Source: Bacteroidota bacterium (GTDB taxonomy: Bacteria; Bacteroidota; Ignavibacteria; Ignavibacteriales; Ignavibacteriaceae). From it: a stretch of DNA of 37,748 nucleotides. The first letter of the stretch is position 1; every line of letters starts with the position of its first letter. Shown here one piece after another: positions 1 to 9,400 of this stretch. Location: NCBI GenBank assembly GCA_021813585.1, contig JAKAJV010000041.1, forward strand, positions 1 through 37,748, written 5' to 3'. The notes beneath the pieces are model-generated. The model was not told where the DNA came from. It saw only the letters and a program-made list of their open reading frames with translations, and searched no databases. The translations under genes were made by a program, and so were the position numbers.

Positions 1-2
1 AT

Positions 3-608
3 TATTTCAATAACAAAGGTGAATTTACCCCGCAAAGCCTGAACGGCAAAACTTTTTACAGGAAAACCGGAGATGCCTTGCCGTTATATTATATTGCGGA
101 TAGCTCAACCTTAATCGTTCTTAGCGATACTGTTTACACGGAAAGCATTGCTTCCGGCAGCGGAAATTCATTGTTAAAAAACAGCAGACTGATAGGTGTT
201 ATAGATAACATCAGCAGCAAAAAGTATTACTGGATGGCAACCAACCTTCCCGGCTATGCCGACTATTTGATAAGAAAAACTGCCGGGCTAAGCAACAGCT
301 TTCCCGGCTCTGGTTTAATTAAATCGATTAAGAGCATTACTATCTCAGCATCGTTTAAAAACGGCGTTGAGCTGGAATCGATACTAAGCTGCGATGAGAC
401 AAGAAATGCCTATCTTCTTTCCGCAGCTATAAAGAGCTACGTAGCGATGGATCTGTTCCTACATAACCATTACTCGATGGAGAAAATACTCAAAAAAATA
501 CAAGTCGATAGAAGCGGAGAAAAAGTAAACGTAAGTTTGAAAATTGAAAAGGACGAGGTAAAAAACTTGGATTTATTAACCGGCAAAAATATGAGTAAAA
601 ATTTATAG
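3..608 (+). CDS. C-terminal part of an unidentified protein (5' end outside window)
   Basis: The reading frame is open from the left edge (first whole codon at 3) to a TAG at 606-608, so the gene begins upstream of the window. The TTG at 78 is only an internal codon. About 201 residues are visible. No membrane segment, metal motif or known catalytic signature can be seen in this part. The last third (a mixed helix, then 'VNVSLKIEKDEVKNL') alternates hydrophobic and charged residues, as in the C-terminal beta-strand and helix of large secreted or lipoprotein-type proteins. The stop lies 8 bp before the start of the 3-hydroxyacyl-CoA dehydrogenase gene, so the two are probably cotranscribed. 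I do not recognise the family and assign no function. Confidence 0.6.
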   Translation, partial: YFNNKGEFTPQSLNGKTFYRKTGDALPLYYIADSSTLIVLSDTVYTESIASGSGNSLLKNSRLIGVIDNISSKKYYWMATNLPGYADYLIRKTAGLSNSFPGSGLIKSIKSITISASFKNGVELESILSCDETRNAYLLSAAIKSYVAMDLFLHNHYSMEKILKKIQVDRSGEKVNVSLKIEKDEVKNLDLLTGKNMSKNL

Positions 609-616
609 GAAAACTT

Positions 617-1555
617 ATGCAGGATGAGAGTTTGAGATTAGAGGACCTTTTGGGGAGAACAAAACTGGTGGACGAGAATCCCGGTAGTATAAATAGTGTT
701 GCAATAATCGGCGCCGGAATAATGGGGCAGGGTATTGCACATACTATTGCAGCCGCAAGTATAGAAGTGCTTGTAATTGAAAAAGACTTTCTGCACCTTG
801 AACGCGCAAAGCAGAACCTAACCGATACTATAGACAGGGAAATAAAAAGATGGGCCATTACACAATCCGAAAAGAAATCAATCCTAAGCAGGATTAAGTG
901 GGAAATGGACCTGGAAAAAATAAAAGATTATGACCTGATAATTGAGGCAGTGGATGAGGATTTTAATTTAAAGCAGCGCATTTTTACCGAGCTCGACTCG
1001 CTGGCAAAAAAAGATACCATATTCGTTTCAAACACTTCAACACTAAGCCTTACTAAGCTTGCCGAATTAACCGGCAGGCCCAAGAAAATTATAGGCATGC
1101 ACTTTCTAAATCCCGTTCCAAAAATTCCCCTTGTAGAATTGGTTAAATGCCTTTATACATCCAACGAGACTGTGGAGATAGTGAAGGCATTCGCCGCAAA
1201 GATAGGCAAGACGCCGGTAGAAGTTTATGAATACCCGGGCTTTGTTACAACGCGCGCAATTGTGCCCTTGTTGAATGAAGCGATGTATATACTTTTAGAG
1301 GGAGTTGCAACTGCAAAAGATATCGATACCGCTATGAGGCTGGGGTACAACTTTCAATACGGCCCTTTGGAAATGGCCGACATGATGGGACTAGATGAAG
1401 TGCTTGCCTGGATGGAAACGCTATGGAAGACGCTCGGCGAGCCAAGATACAGAGCGTGCCCAATCTTAAGAAAGCTTGTAAGAGAAAGAAAGCTGGGTAA
1501 AAAAACCGGAGAAGGCTTTTATAAATACGATGAGCACGGACAAACTATTTATTAA
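617..1555 (+). CDS. 3-hydroxyacyl-CoA (3-hydroxybutyryl-CoA) dehydrogenase
   Basis: Predicted to oxidise (S)-3-hydroxyacyl-CoA with NAD+, or to run the reverse reaction, in the cytoplasm. The Rossmann motif GAGIMGQGIA lies at about residues 32-41 after an N-terminal extension of about 25 residues not usual in the 280-290-residue short family. The conserved 'SNTSTLSL' and catalytic-His segment 'GMHFLNPVP' followed by 'PLVELV' are present, and the C-terminal dimerisation/substrate domain ends with the family-typical 'GKKTGEGFYKY'. The single-domain architecture fits Hbd/PaaH rather than a fused FadB. It sits 8 bp after the upstream gene and about 80 bp before acetate kinase. Whether it serves beta-oxidation, butanoyl-CoA metabolism or aromatic degradation cannot be decided from the sequence. 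Confidence 0.93.
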   Translation: MQDESLRLEDLLGRTKLVDENPGSINSVAIIGAGIMGQGIAHTIAAASIEVLVIEKDFLHLERAKQNLTDTIDREIKRWAITQSEKKSILSRIKWEMDLEKIKDYDLIIEAVDEDFNLKQRIFTELDSLAKKDTIFVSNTSTLSLTKLAELTGRPKKIIGMHFLNPVPKIPLVELVKCLYTSNETVEIVKAFAAKIGKTPVEVYEYPGFVTTRAIVPLLNEAMYILLEGVATAKDIDTAMRLGYNFQYGPLEMADMMGLDEVLAWMETLWKTLGEPRYRACPILRKLVRERKLGKKTGEGFYKYDEHGQTIY

Positions 1556-1636
1556 ATTTAAATTATTCGGCCCGGCTTTTAGTAAAATGAAATTACGGAA
1601 TATTAAAGCAAATAATAGATCAGGAAAAAATTAATA

Positions 1637-2842
1637 ATGAAAGTTCTCGTTTTAAATTGCGGCAGCTCGTCTATAAAATATCAGTTTATAGATACAACCG
1701 AAAAATTTGCCCTGGCAAAGGGTGTAGTTGAGAGAATCGGGATGAGCAGCGCCGTATTGTCGCATAACCGTCACGACGGCGACGGAATTAAAATAGTCGG
1801 CGAAATTTTAGACCACACGATTGCGATTGAATATGTTCTTGGCGTTATGCTTAGTAAGAACCACGGCGTAATAGACGATAAGGATGACATAGAAGCAGTT
1901 GGACATCGAGTTGTTCACGGAGGCGAAACATTTTCCGGTTCGGTATTGATAACCGACGAAGTTATACAGGGCCTGCAGGATAATATAGAGCTGGCGCCGC
2001 TTCACAATCCTCCTAACTTAAAAGGTATCCAGGCAGTAAAAAGAATTCTGCCCGGTACTCCTCAGGTTGCGGTATTCGATACGGCGTTTCATACTCAAAT
2101 GCCGGCTAAAGCCTTTCTGTACGGCATCCCCTACGAGCTGTATAAAAAGTATAAGATCAGAAGATACGGTTTCCACGGTACCTCGCACCTGTACGTTTCC
2201 AGAAAGGCAGCGGAAATACTCGGCAAGAATATTGAGGATTTGAAAATTATTACTGCGCATCTAGGTAACGGCTGCAGTATGGCTGCCGTAAAGAACGGCA
2301 AGTCCGTAGATACTACAATGGGATTTACCCCGCTGGAAGGACTGCTAATGGGCACCAGGAGCGGAGACATGGACCCCTGGCTTATTTTGTATATCATGGG
2401 AAAAGAAGGCCTGTCGCTTAATGAAGCCAATACCCTGTTGAACAAGCACAGCGGGCTTATAGGCATTAGCGGCGAGAGCAGCGACATGCGCGAAATAGTT
2501 GCCGCTATGAATGAAGGGCACAAGAGGTCCAAATACGCGTTCGACATTTTTACCTACAGAGTAAAGAAGTATCTGGGCGCCTACGCCGCAGCTATGGGCG
2601 GGCTCGATGCATTCGTTTTTACCGGCGGCATCGGAGAAAATTCTGCAGAGGTTAGAGCCGAGATTTGCAAGGACCTTGAATTTATGGGAATTGAACTTGA
2701 TGAGGAACGCAACAAAAATAAAGAGGAACTGATATCAAAGGATTCTTCAAGGATACCCGTACTACGCATTCCTACAAACGAAGAGCTTGTTATCGCAATG
2801 GATACCAGCCAGATAGTTGAGGAAATAAAAGTCCACAACTGA
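1637..2842 (+). CDS. ackA: acetate kinase
   Basis: Catalyses acetate + ATP = acetyl phosphate + ADP in the cytoplasm. The full set of family motifs is present: N-terminal 'NCGSSSIKYQ', 'GHRVVHGGE', 'FDTAFH' (catalytic Asp), 'GFHGTSH', the nucleotide-binding 'HLGNGCS' followed by 'GFTPLEGLLMGTRSGDMDP', and the C-terminal 'FTGGIGENS'. The length of 401 residues is normal. The ATG at 1637 directly begins the conserved 'MKVLVLNCG' N-terminus, which settles the start. Phosphotransacetylase, its usual partner, is not next to it. The upstream neighbour is a 3-hydroxyacyl-CoA dehydrogenase, which suggests acyl-CoA or fermentative metabolism. Butyrate kinase is a related family, but the motif set fits acetate kinase. 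Confidence 0.97.
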   Translation: MKVLVLNCGSSSIKYQFIDTTEKFALAKGVVERIGMSSAVLSHNRHDGDGIKIVGEILDHTIAIEYVLGVMLSKNHGVIDDKDDIEAVGHRVVHGGETFSGSVLITDEVIQGLQDNIELAPLHNPPNLKGIQAVKRILPGTPQVAVFDTAFHTQMPAKAFLYGIPYELYKKYKIRRYGFHGTSHLYVSRKAAEILGKNIEDLKIITAHLGNGCSMAAVKNGKSVDTTMGFTPLEGLLMGTRSGDMDPWLILYIMGKEGLSLNEANTLLNKHSGLIGISGESSDMREIVAAMNEGHKRSKYAFDIFTYRVKKYLGAYAAAMGGLDAFVFTGGIGENSAEVRAEICKDLEFMGIELDEERNKNKEELISKDSSRIPVLRIPTNEELVIAMDTSQIVEEIKVHN

Positions 2843-2965
2843 AAAATATCCGGCTGAATTCTAAAGTCCTTATTGTCTATGCTCTGCCTTTAAGCAACGC
2901 AAGCTTTGTTTAATTATATTTAAAAAGAATTTTCCAATTTTTTTTGCGGATCTAATTAATAAGCT

Positions 2966-3556
2966 ATGACAATTGATATTTTTTTACTCTCGTTTATACC
3001 ATTGTTTGTTGCCATCGACATTATAGGCACAATACCAATTTTTATAGGATACACCCACGATATTTCCAATTACCAGCGCAAGAAGCTGATACTAGAAGCA
3101 TTACTTACCGCATTCTTCGTCGCTAACTTATTTCTTTTAAGCGGTAAAATTATTCTGGATTTTTTGGGAATAACTATAGACGATTTCAGAATTGCGGGCG
3201 GAATAATCCTGTTAATCCTATCTATAAACGACATCCTTGTGTCTTCCGAAAGCAGAAGGAAACCCTCTACCGATATCGGTGTGGTGCCGCTGGGAATACC
3301 GCTGATAATGGGTCCGGCGGCTCTAACCACAATCATCATACTCGTACACAATTTCGGTTACATACCGACCATAGTTTCAATGATAATTAATTTCTTAATT
3401 GTGTGGTTTGTACTTGCAAACTCCCGATGGCTCCTTAAATTGATCGGCGACGGCGGCTCGAAAGCGTTCGCTAAAATTTCTTCGCTGTTTCTGGCGGCAA
3501 TCGCCGTAATGATGATACGCGTTGGCGTTCAGCATCTTTTAATGCATCCGAAATGA
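2966..3556 (+). CDS. MarC family (UPF0056) integral membrane protein
   Basis: A 196-residue, very hydrophobic protein with about six membrane-spanning stretches. It carries family features: the N-terminal 'FIPLFVAIDIIGTIPIF', the central 'GIPLIMGPAALTTII' and the hydrophilic loop with 'RRKPSTDIGVVPLGIP'. MarC proteins lie in the inner membrane. Their function is not established (an early link to multiple antibiotic resistance in E. coli was withdrawn). The gene stands alone between ackA (123-bp gap) and the SDR gene (109-bp gap), all on the same strand. The ATG at 2966 gives the expected N-terminus. Confidence 0.9.
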   Translation: MTIDIFLLSFIPLFVAIDIIGTIPIFIGYTHDISNYQRKKLILEALLTAFFVANLFLLSGKIILDFLGITIDDFRIAGGIILLILSINDILVSSESRRKPSTDIGVVPLGIPLIMGPAALTTIIILVHNFGYIPTIVSMIINFLIVWFVLANSRWLLKLIGDGGSKAFAKISSLFLAAIAVMMIRVGVQHLLMHPK

Positions 3557-3665
3557 TTGATTAAGGCCAACAACCGTTTATTTTATATTGCATTCAATTT
3601 TTTCCATTATTAATATTATTTTAAATAAACAAGATTTATAATTGGAATTTCAAATAGGCTGAAGA

Positions 3666-4457
3666 ATGGATTTAGGTATAAAAGGAAAATCAGCTTTGGT
3701 AACTGCATCCAGCAAAGGGATAGGACGGGCAATTGCCGAATCCCTTGCCGAGGAAGGCTGTAAGGTTGCCATCTGCTCGCGGAACAAAGAAGAGCTTTTG
3801 GCCGCTGCAGCAGAAATAAAGAAAAAGTTCGGTACGGAACCGGTTTGGAGCGTTTGCGATTTAAACAAAGTTAAGGATATTGAAACAACCGTAGAGTCTG
3901 TTAAAAAGCAGTTCGGCGGCATAGATATAATGGTGAACAACTGCGGCGGTCCCGAGCCAGGGTATTTCCAGGAGTTGTCGGATGAAAGCTGGCAGGATGC
4001 TTTCGAGCAGGTGCTTCTAAGCGCAGTAAGATTCTGCAGCCTTGTTGTTCCCGATATGATTCTCCACGAATGGGGCAGGATAATAAACATAACTTCAATA
4101 GCAGTAAAACAGCCTATTGACCGGCTAATGCTTTCCAATTCACTTAGGAACGGCTTAATAGGCTATTCGAAAACATTGAGCAATGAAATTGCCAAGTACA
4201 ATGTAACCGTAAATAACATAGCACCAGGCTACACTCTTACAAACCGCATTTACGATCTTGCCGTGAACAGAGCAAAGCAGATGGAAAAATCGCACGAAGA
4301 AGTTCTTATTGATATGGCAAAGGAAATTCCGATGAACAGGCTTGCAAGCCCCGAGGAGGTAGCCACGGTCTGCACTTTTCTGGCATCCAAACATGCAAGC
4401 TATATTACCGGAAATACCATTCAAGTTGATGGCGGACTTAATAAAGGTATCTATTAA
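3666..4457 (+). CDS. SDR-family protein resembling 3-oxoacyl-ACP reductase, catalytic Tyr/Lys missing
   Basis: A 263-residue short-chain dehydrogenase fold. The dinucleotide-binding segment is 'TASSKGIG' (residues 13-20) instead of the classical TGxxxGIG. 'NNCGG' replaces NNAG, and the C-terminus keeps 'GNTIQVDGG'. The expected catalytic Ser is S144 in 'NITS'. The residue 13 positions later, where Tyr should stand, is S157, and the residue four after that, normally Lys, is R161. The Tyr-Lys pair is therefore absent although the flanking 'GLIGYSKTL' aligns well. A known SDR subgroup (the BKR_like_SDR_like class in the conserved-domain scheme, from memory) shares these departures, so this is probably a lineage property, not a sequencing error. 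An ordinary ketoreductase activity should not be assumed. The FAD dehydrogenase gene begins 14 bp downstream. Confidence 0.88.
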   Translation: MDLGIKGKSALVTASSKGIGRAIAESLAEEGCKVAICSRNKEELLAAAAEIKKKFGTEPVWSVCDLNKVKDIETTVESVKKQFGGIDIMVNNCGGPEPGYFQELSDESWQDAFEQVLLSAVRFCSLVVPDMILHEWGRIINITSIAVKQPIDRLMLSNSLRNGLIGYSKTLSNEIAKYNVTVNNIAPGYTLTNRIYDLAVNRAKQMEKSHEEVLIDMAKEIPMNRLASPEEVATVCTFLASKHASYITGNTIQVDGGLNKGIY

Positions 4458-4471
4458 TTTTTTTTGTAAAA

Positions 4472-6034
4472 TTGATAAGACAAATTGAAATAGTGCTGCC
4501 CCCGGATAAATTAAACGACAGAGATTCACTCTACTTCGCTGTCTCTAAAACAACAAGGATAGAATTAAATGAACTAAAAGCGGTCATAGTCAAAAAAAGA
4601 TCGCTCGACGCCCGGGGCAAAATCCCGGTCTATCGTCTCCAGTGCGATGTTTATATTAACGAATTGCCTCTCCCTGAAGAAAATAAAATTGAATATAAGC
4701 ATGTAGATAAAAACCATAAGGTAATTATAGTCGGGTTCGGCCCCGGAGGTATGTTCGCAGCATTGCGATTAATTGAGCACGGCATTAAACCTGTTATTCT
4801 GGAACGCGGGAAAGATGTTAAGGCTAGGCGGAAAGATTTACGTGCAATCCAGCAGTTTCACCAGGTCAATCCCGATTCAAATTACTGCTTCGGCGAAGGC
4901 GGAGCCGGAACATACAGCGACGGCAAATTATATACACGCTCTACAAAGCGCGGCGATGTGAATAAAATTTTAAATATATTCGTTCAGCACGGCGCGCACC
5001 CGGATATACTAATCGACACTCACCCGCATATCGGCTCAAACAAGCTTCCCAAAATTGTTGAGTCAATCCGCGAAACAATATTAAGGTGCGGAGGCGAGGT
5101 CCATTTCAATTCGCGCGTAACCGACTTTGTCCTTTCAGATGATAAATTCCTCGGCGTAGTTGTTAACAATAAATCGGAGTTTACCGGCGATGCAGTAATA
5201 CTTGCTACCGGGCATTCCGCCAGAGATATTTATTTTCTTCTGCATAAAAGAAATCTTTCTCTGGAGCCCAAACCTTACGCAATGGGAGTAAGAATAGAGC
5301 ATCCTCAACACTTAATAAACGAGATGCGGTATCATTCAAATGAGATGAACAGGAATCTGCCTGCAGCCAGCTACAATTTAGCCTGTACGATAGATGATAG
5401 AGGTATCTATTCTTTTTGCATGTGCCCGGGAGGAATAATCGTTCCGGCCGCTACAGCACCCGAAGAAATAGTTGTAAACGGCATGTCGCTATCAAGGCGA
5501 GACTCCCCTTTTGCCAACGCCGGACTAGTTGTAAGCATAAAAGAAAAAGACTGGATAAAGTACAGTTCGCATCATCCGTTCAGCGGTTTGAAGCTACAGC
5601 AGGAACTGGAAGGATTGGCATTTGAATTAGCCAACCGCACGCAAAGTGCGCCGGCACAGAGAGCAACGGATTTTTTTCTGGGAAAAGCTTCGGTTACTCT
5701 GCCAAAAACTTCCTACATACCCGGCTTAACTTCCGCGCCGCTGCACGAGGCTTTACCCAAATTTATTGTTGACAACCTGAAAACAGGCCTGCAAAATTTT
5801 GACAAGACTATGAAGGGTTATTTTTCCGAAGAGGCAGTTCTTGTTGCCGTGGAAAGTAGAACTAGCACACCGGTTAGAATTCCGAGGTTGAAAGACTCAC
5901 TGATGCATCCGGGTAAAAAGGGCTTATTCCCCTGCGGCGAAGGCGCCGGCTATGCAGGCGGAATTGTTTCTGCGGCTGTTGACGGAGAGAACTGCGCCGA
6001 CGCCTGCGCAAAGTTTATTTTATCAAACGAATAA
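4472..6034 (+). CDS. FAD-dependent dehydrogenase of the COG2509 type
   Basis: A 520-residue flavoprotein. An N-terminal domain of about 80 residues precedes the FAD-binding Rossmann motif (residues 84-113, 'VIIVGFGPGGMFAALRL' ending in an acidic 'ILERG'). The family-typical 'NYCFGEGGAGTYSDGKLYTR' follows, and the C-terminal 'CGEGAGYAGGIVSAAVDG' closes the FAD site. This matches the uncharacterised FAD-dependent dehydrogenases of COG2509; the substrate is unknown. The start used is TTG at 4472, with no strong ribosome site before it. A GTG at 4493 is possible but would remove a beta-strand-like start ('IRQIEIVLP'). The gene is 14 bp behind the SDR gene, so coexpression is likely. Confidence 0.9.
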   Translation: MIRQIEIVLPPDKLNDRDSLYFAVSKTTRIELNELKAVIVKKRSLDARGKIPVYRLQCDVYINELPLPEENKIEYKHVDKNHKVIIVGFGPGGMFAALRLIEHGIKPVILERGKDVKARRKDLRAIQQFHQVNPDSNYCFGEGGAGTYSDGKLYTRSTKRGDVNKILNIFVQHGAHPDILIDTHPHIGSNKLPKIVESIRETILRCGGEVHFNSRVTDFVLSDDKFLGVVVNNKSEFTGDAVILATGHSARDIYFLLHKRNLSLEPKPYAMGVRIEHPQHLINEMRYHSNEMNRNLPAASYNLACTIDDRGIYSFCMCPGGIIVPAATAPEEIVVNGMSLSRRDSPFANAGLVVSIKEKDWIKYSSHHPFSGLKLQQELEGLAFELANRTQSAPAQRATDFFLGKASVTLPKTSYIPGLTSAPLHEALPKFIVDNLKTGLQNFDKTMKGYFSEEAVLVAVESRTSTPVRIPRLKDSLMHPGKKGLFPCGEGAGYAGGIVSAAVDGENCADACAKFILSNE

Positions 6035-6142
6035 ATTCTAAATCCTTGTGTGAGAAAAATCATCCCGGTAAAATTTTTTTACTTTTATATAACGTATGCA
6101 AAAAAAATTTATTTATACCTGGATTAAAATCGAGAAAAAAAC

Positions 6143-6367
6143 ATGCCCCTAATTACTGAAGAAAAGAATCCGCCTATGTGGTTTATTATAGCGGGAATAA
6201 TAATTATTTCCATCGCAGCAGTTCTGGTAATGCTGGCGCCGACAAAAAAATATACTCCGCCAAATACATACTGGCTAAACGGCGCGCAGGGAAATGTAAT
6301 AAACAATTTATTTGAGAAGAGCAGCGATCACTTTAAAATACTTTTACCTGATGAAATATCCTGCTGA
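6143..6367 (+). CDS. possible small single-span membrane protein
   Basis: A 74-codon frame starting with ATG after an A-rich stretch. Residues about 12-33 form one strongly hydrophobic segment ('MWFIIAGIIIISIAAVLVML'), followed by a polar, Pro/Asn/Lys-containing tail. The arrangement, a short charged N-terminus, one span and a soluble tail, is protein-like. It also fills an otherwise empty 428-bp gap between the FAD dehydrogenase and the convergent GH13 gene. There is no recognisable family and no good Shine-Dalgarno site. It could be a chance frame. Confidence 0.45.
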   Translation: MPLITEEKNPPMWFIIAGIIIISIAAVLVMLAPTKKYTPPNTYWLNGAQGNVINNLFEKSSDHFKILLPDEISC

Positions 6368-6462
6368 AATTAGAAATTTTGTACTCTTTCTTCCCTGTAA
6401 ATTAATCTGCAGCATATTAAATGAATTCATCAAAGGACAAGAGTAACATTAAAGCCTCAAAT

Positions 6463-9400
6463 CTATCTGGTTTTTTTGTTCTTCTTTTTCTTTGGACTTG
6501 AAATTTTCACTTTCTTTTTTGCCGGCTTTATTAATTCTTCTTCTGCTATGCTCAACATCTGTTTTAATTCTTTAATCTTATAATTTGAAGAATCGGATAC
6601 TTTCAATAATTCCCCGGCCGAAGCTCCGGCTTCTTTTATGAATTCGGAGAACGCTGTTTTATCCTTCCGCGCTCCGCTTAAAATCTTTTTACTCTTTTCA
6701 ATTTTAAGATGTCTCCCCTCAAATAATTTTTTAACGAAATGAATAGAAGACAATGTAGACAGCCATCTAATTAAATTTTCAAATCTTTCTTTGTTATAAT
6801 AAATAACGCCCTCAAATTCATTAAGAAATATATAATCACAAATGTCTTTCCTACCCAGTAGATTAGAAACAAATACATCGGGCGTAATTTCCTTTAAGTA
6901 GAATTTCTCACCCGGAAGCTCTTTCCTAGAAATTAAAATCTTTAAAAGAAATACGTCTCCTTCAATACCGTCGATATTATGACCCGAACTCTTTAGGATT
7001 TCAAAAATAGTGCTGCCTAGAAGAAGCTTCTCAAACAAGATGTTGTTAAGGTTCTCCGTATAATCCAGCACAATTTTTAATATGCCGTAAATTAAAAATG
7101 TTTCCAGATTATTATTCTGTTTGCCGTCGTTACACAACATGGATAGAGCTTCAACCTGCGGCAGCCAGGCTGGGGTGCGCGGTGCAGATTTTAAATTGTC
7201 CCATAGCTCAAAATATTCCTTGGAATATTCAAACATGTTTTTAATTTCACCGATAATTTGTTCGTTGCCGGCAGAGACGTGTACCTGTGTCCTTAGCTGA
7301 TCTATAAAATTATTTATTCTGCCTAAAGCCAGCGGGGAAAAATTAACCGCTCCCTTTCCTGTTTTTTTCTTCCGTCCTTTTAATCCATGCACTTCCCCCT
7401 TGCCGGTGCAAATCTCCTCGAACTCATGCATCATTATTTTATCGAACAGATCATTCAAACTATTTCTGAACGGCTTGAGCTTAATTTCTTTTAAAGCATG
7501 GTCGATTGACGGGACGCCGTTGTTATTCAGCTCCGCAGCCAATTTCTCATAATCACCGGTCTCATCGTAAACTTCTCTAAAGTCCAGCAGCACTTTGTAT
7601 TCATACCCGTTAAGGCGGAAGGAAATCCCGCCGTCCAAAATTTGCTTTCCCGGTATTATATATTCAAGGCTGTTGATGCAGTTCCTACAGACATAAAATA
7701 TCTTATGGTGATTTTTTAAATCCAGCGCCTCCGAAAGTTTTTTTACTCTATTACCGCCGCTGCCGTTTAATTTATTTACCGAATAGTTTATGCCCCCGTT
7801 TACCCTGCCGAATGAATTATTAAATACTACCAGCGCCCTCTCACCACCGGACTTATTTGAATAAGCAAAGACATTCTCATTTACATAACCGGATTCATCG
7901 TAGAAATCATAAAATTCGAAATCGACAACCTGGCTGAACAAATGCCTCTTAAGCATTAAGGGAAAAATTTCCGCTTCGTGCCGCTTTACCAGGTATTCAT
8001 CGGGGGACTCATTGTAGTATGCTTTTTTATATTCCATCCCGTATTTTTCGGAAAGGCCTTCTACCTGCCCGTGCCCGAACATCGGCAGACCCGGCAGTGT
8101 AACCATCATAACAGAAATTCCGAAATACTTATCGCCCTTGCCAAACTGGTTTACCGCGGTTTCCTCATCAGGGTTGCTCATAAAATTTACATACCTCTTC
8201 AAAATTTCCGGATTAAAATCCAGCGTATTCTTTATCAGCTCCCTGTACTTGTTGTTCTCTTCTTTCATCAGCATATGCATAAAAGCGCTGTTGTACACGC
8301 GGTGCATTCCCAGTGTCCTTACAAAATAGCCTTCCATCAGCCAGAACGCCTCGGCAAGTAGAAGAGTCTCTGGCACTTCGGAATTTATTCTGTCTACAAC
8401 CTCTCGCCAGAATTCCTCCGGCAGGGCTTTATCAAAGGCTGCCTGGGTCATTGCATAATCGGAACGCGAGGGTATAGCACCGCCTGTCCCGGGCTTCGGA
8501 AACCAAAGCCGCTGGTAATGCTTTTTCGCCAGCGTCATAGCAGCATCAAAGCGGATGACAGGAAAGTTGCGGGCAACGTGTATTATGGTTTGAATTAAAG
8601 ATTCGCGCACTTCAGCATTTAAAAGATCCAGCTGCGCCGTGTCGTTCCACGGCATGTTGGTGCCGTCGTTCCCGTGGTAAATATACCTTACATCGCCGGT
8701 TGCCGCATCTCTCCTTTGGAATACAACCGCCGCATCCTCGCGGGAATAATATTTATCTTCTATTCTTATCTCAACTCTTGCATCATCTGAAAGGTTGGGG
8801 CCGTTGAAAGAGTAAGATGGGTAAGGCGGTACGTCGGTCTGTATAAAATAACCGGGCTTTTCTATTACCCACTTGGAATAAATCCCGGTATGGTTGGGAA
8901 CCATATCACTTGCCAGTCTAATCCCCCTGCGCCATGCGCGGGCCTTCAAATTCTGGAATGCTTCCTCGCCGCCCAGATCGTTAGAGATAACATAATCGAA
9001 CAACGAATAGGCGGAGGATGCGGCCTCCGGATTGCCGGTAAGCTGCTTTATCTTTCTAGATGCACTGCTTCGCTCCCATACTCCAATAAGCCAGAGCGCA
9101 GTAAAATTCCAGCGGTAAAGCAAATCAAGTTCTTCATCCGGTACCTGGTCAAGCCTTTTTATCTCCCGCCTGTATTTCTTCGAAAGCTGATCGAGCCAGA
9201 CAAAAATATTTTTTGCCATCATTACCACATTAGGCATCCACTCTATGTCCCTGGTAAATTTCTCGGCTTCGGAGTTATAATACCTGCTTTCGTCCTCAGA
9301 CAGCTTTTCGCCTGCAGCAAGCTTCAGTTTAATCTTCCGTAAATATTCCTCATCAACTTTATATTCCGGAACGGGCGGCGTTGGCTTACCGCCGGCAAAC

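Noticed and set aside
2131-2547. 138-codon open frame on the minus strand inside ackA
   Set aside because: It lies antisense to highly conserved acetate kinase motifs, is Ser/Pro-rich without domain character, and has no ribosome site; it is a shadow of ackA.
8890-9342. 150-codon plus-strand open frame inside the GH13 gene
   Set aside because: It is antisense to the GH13 coding region, including near motif I, and its composition is not protein-like.
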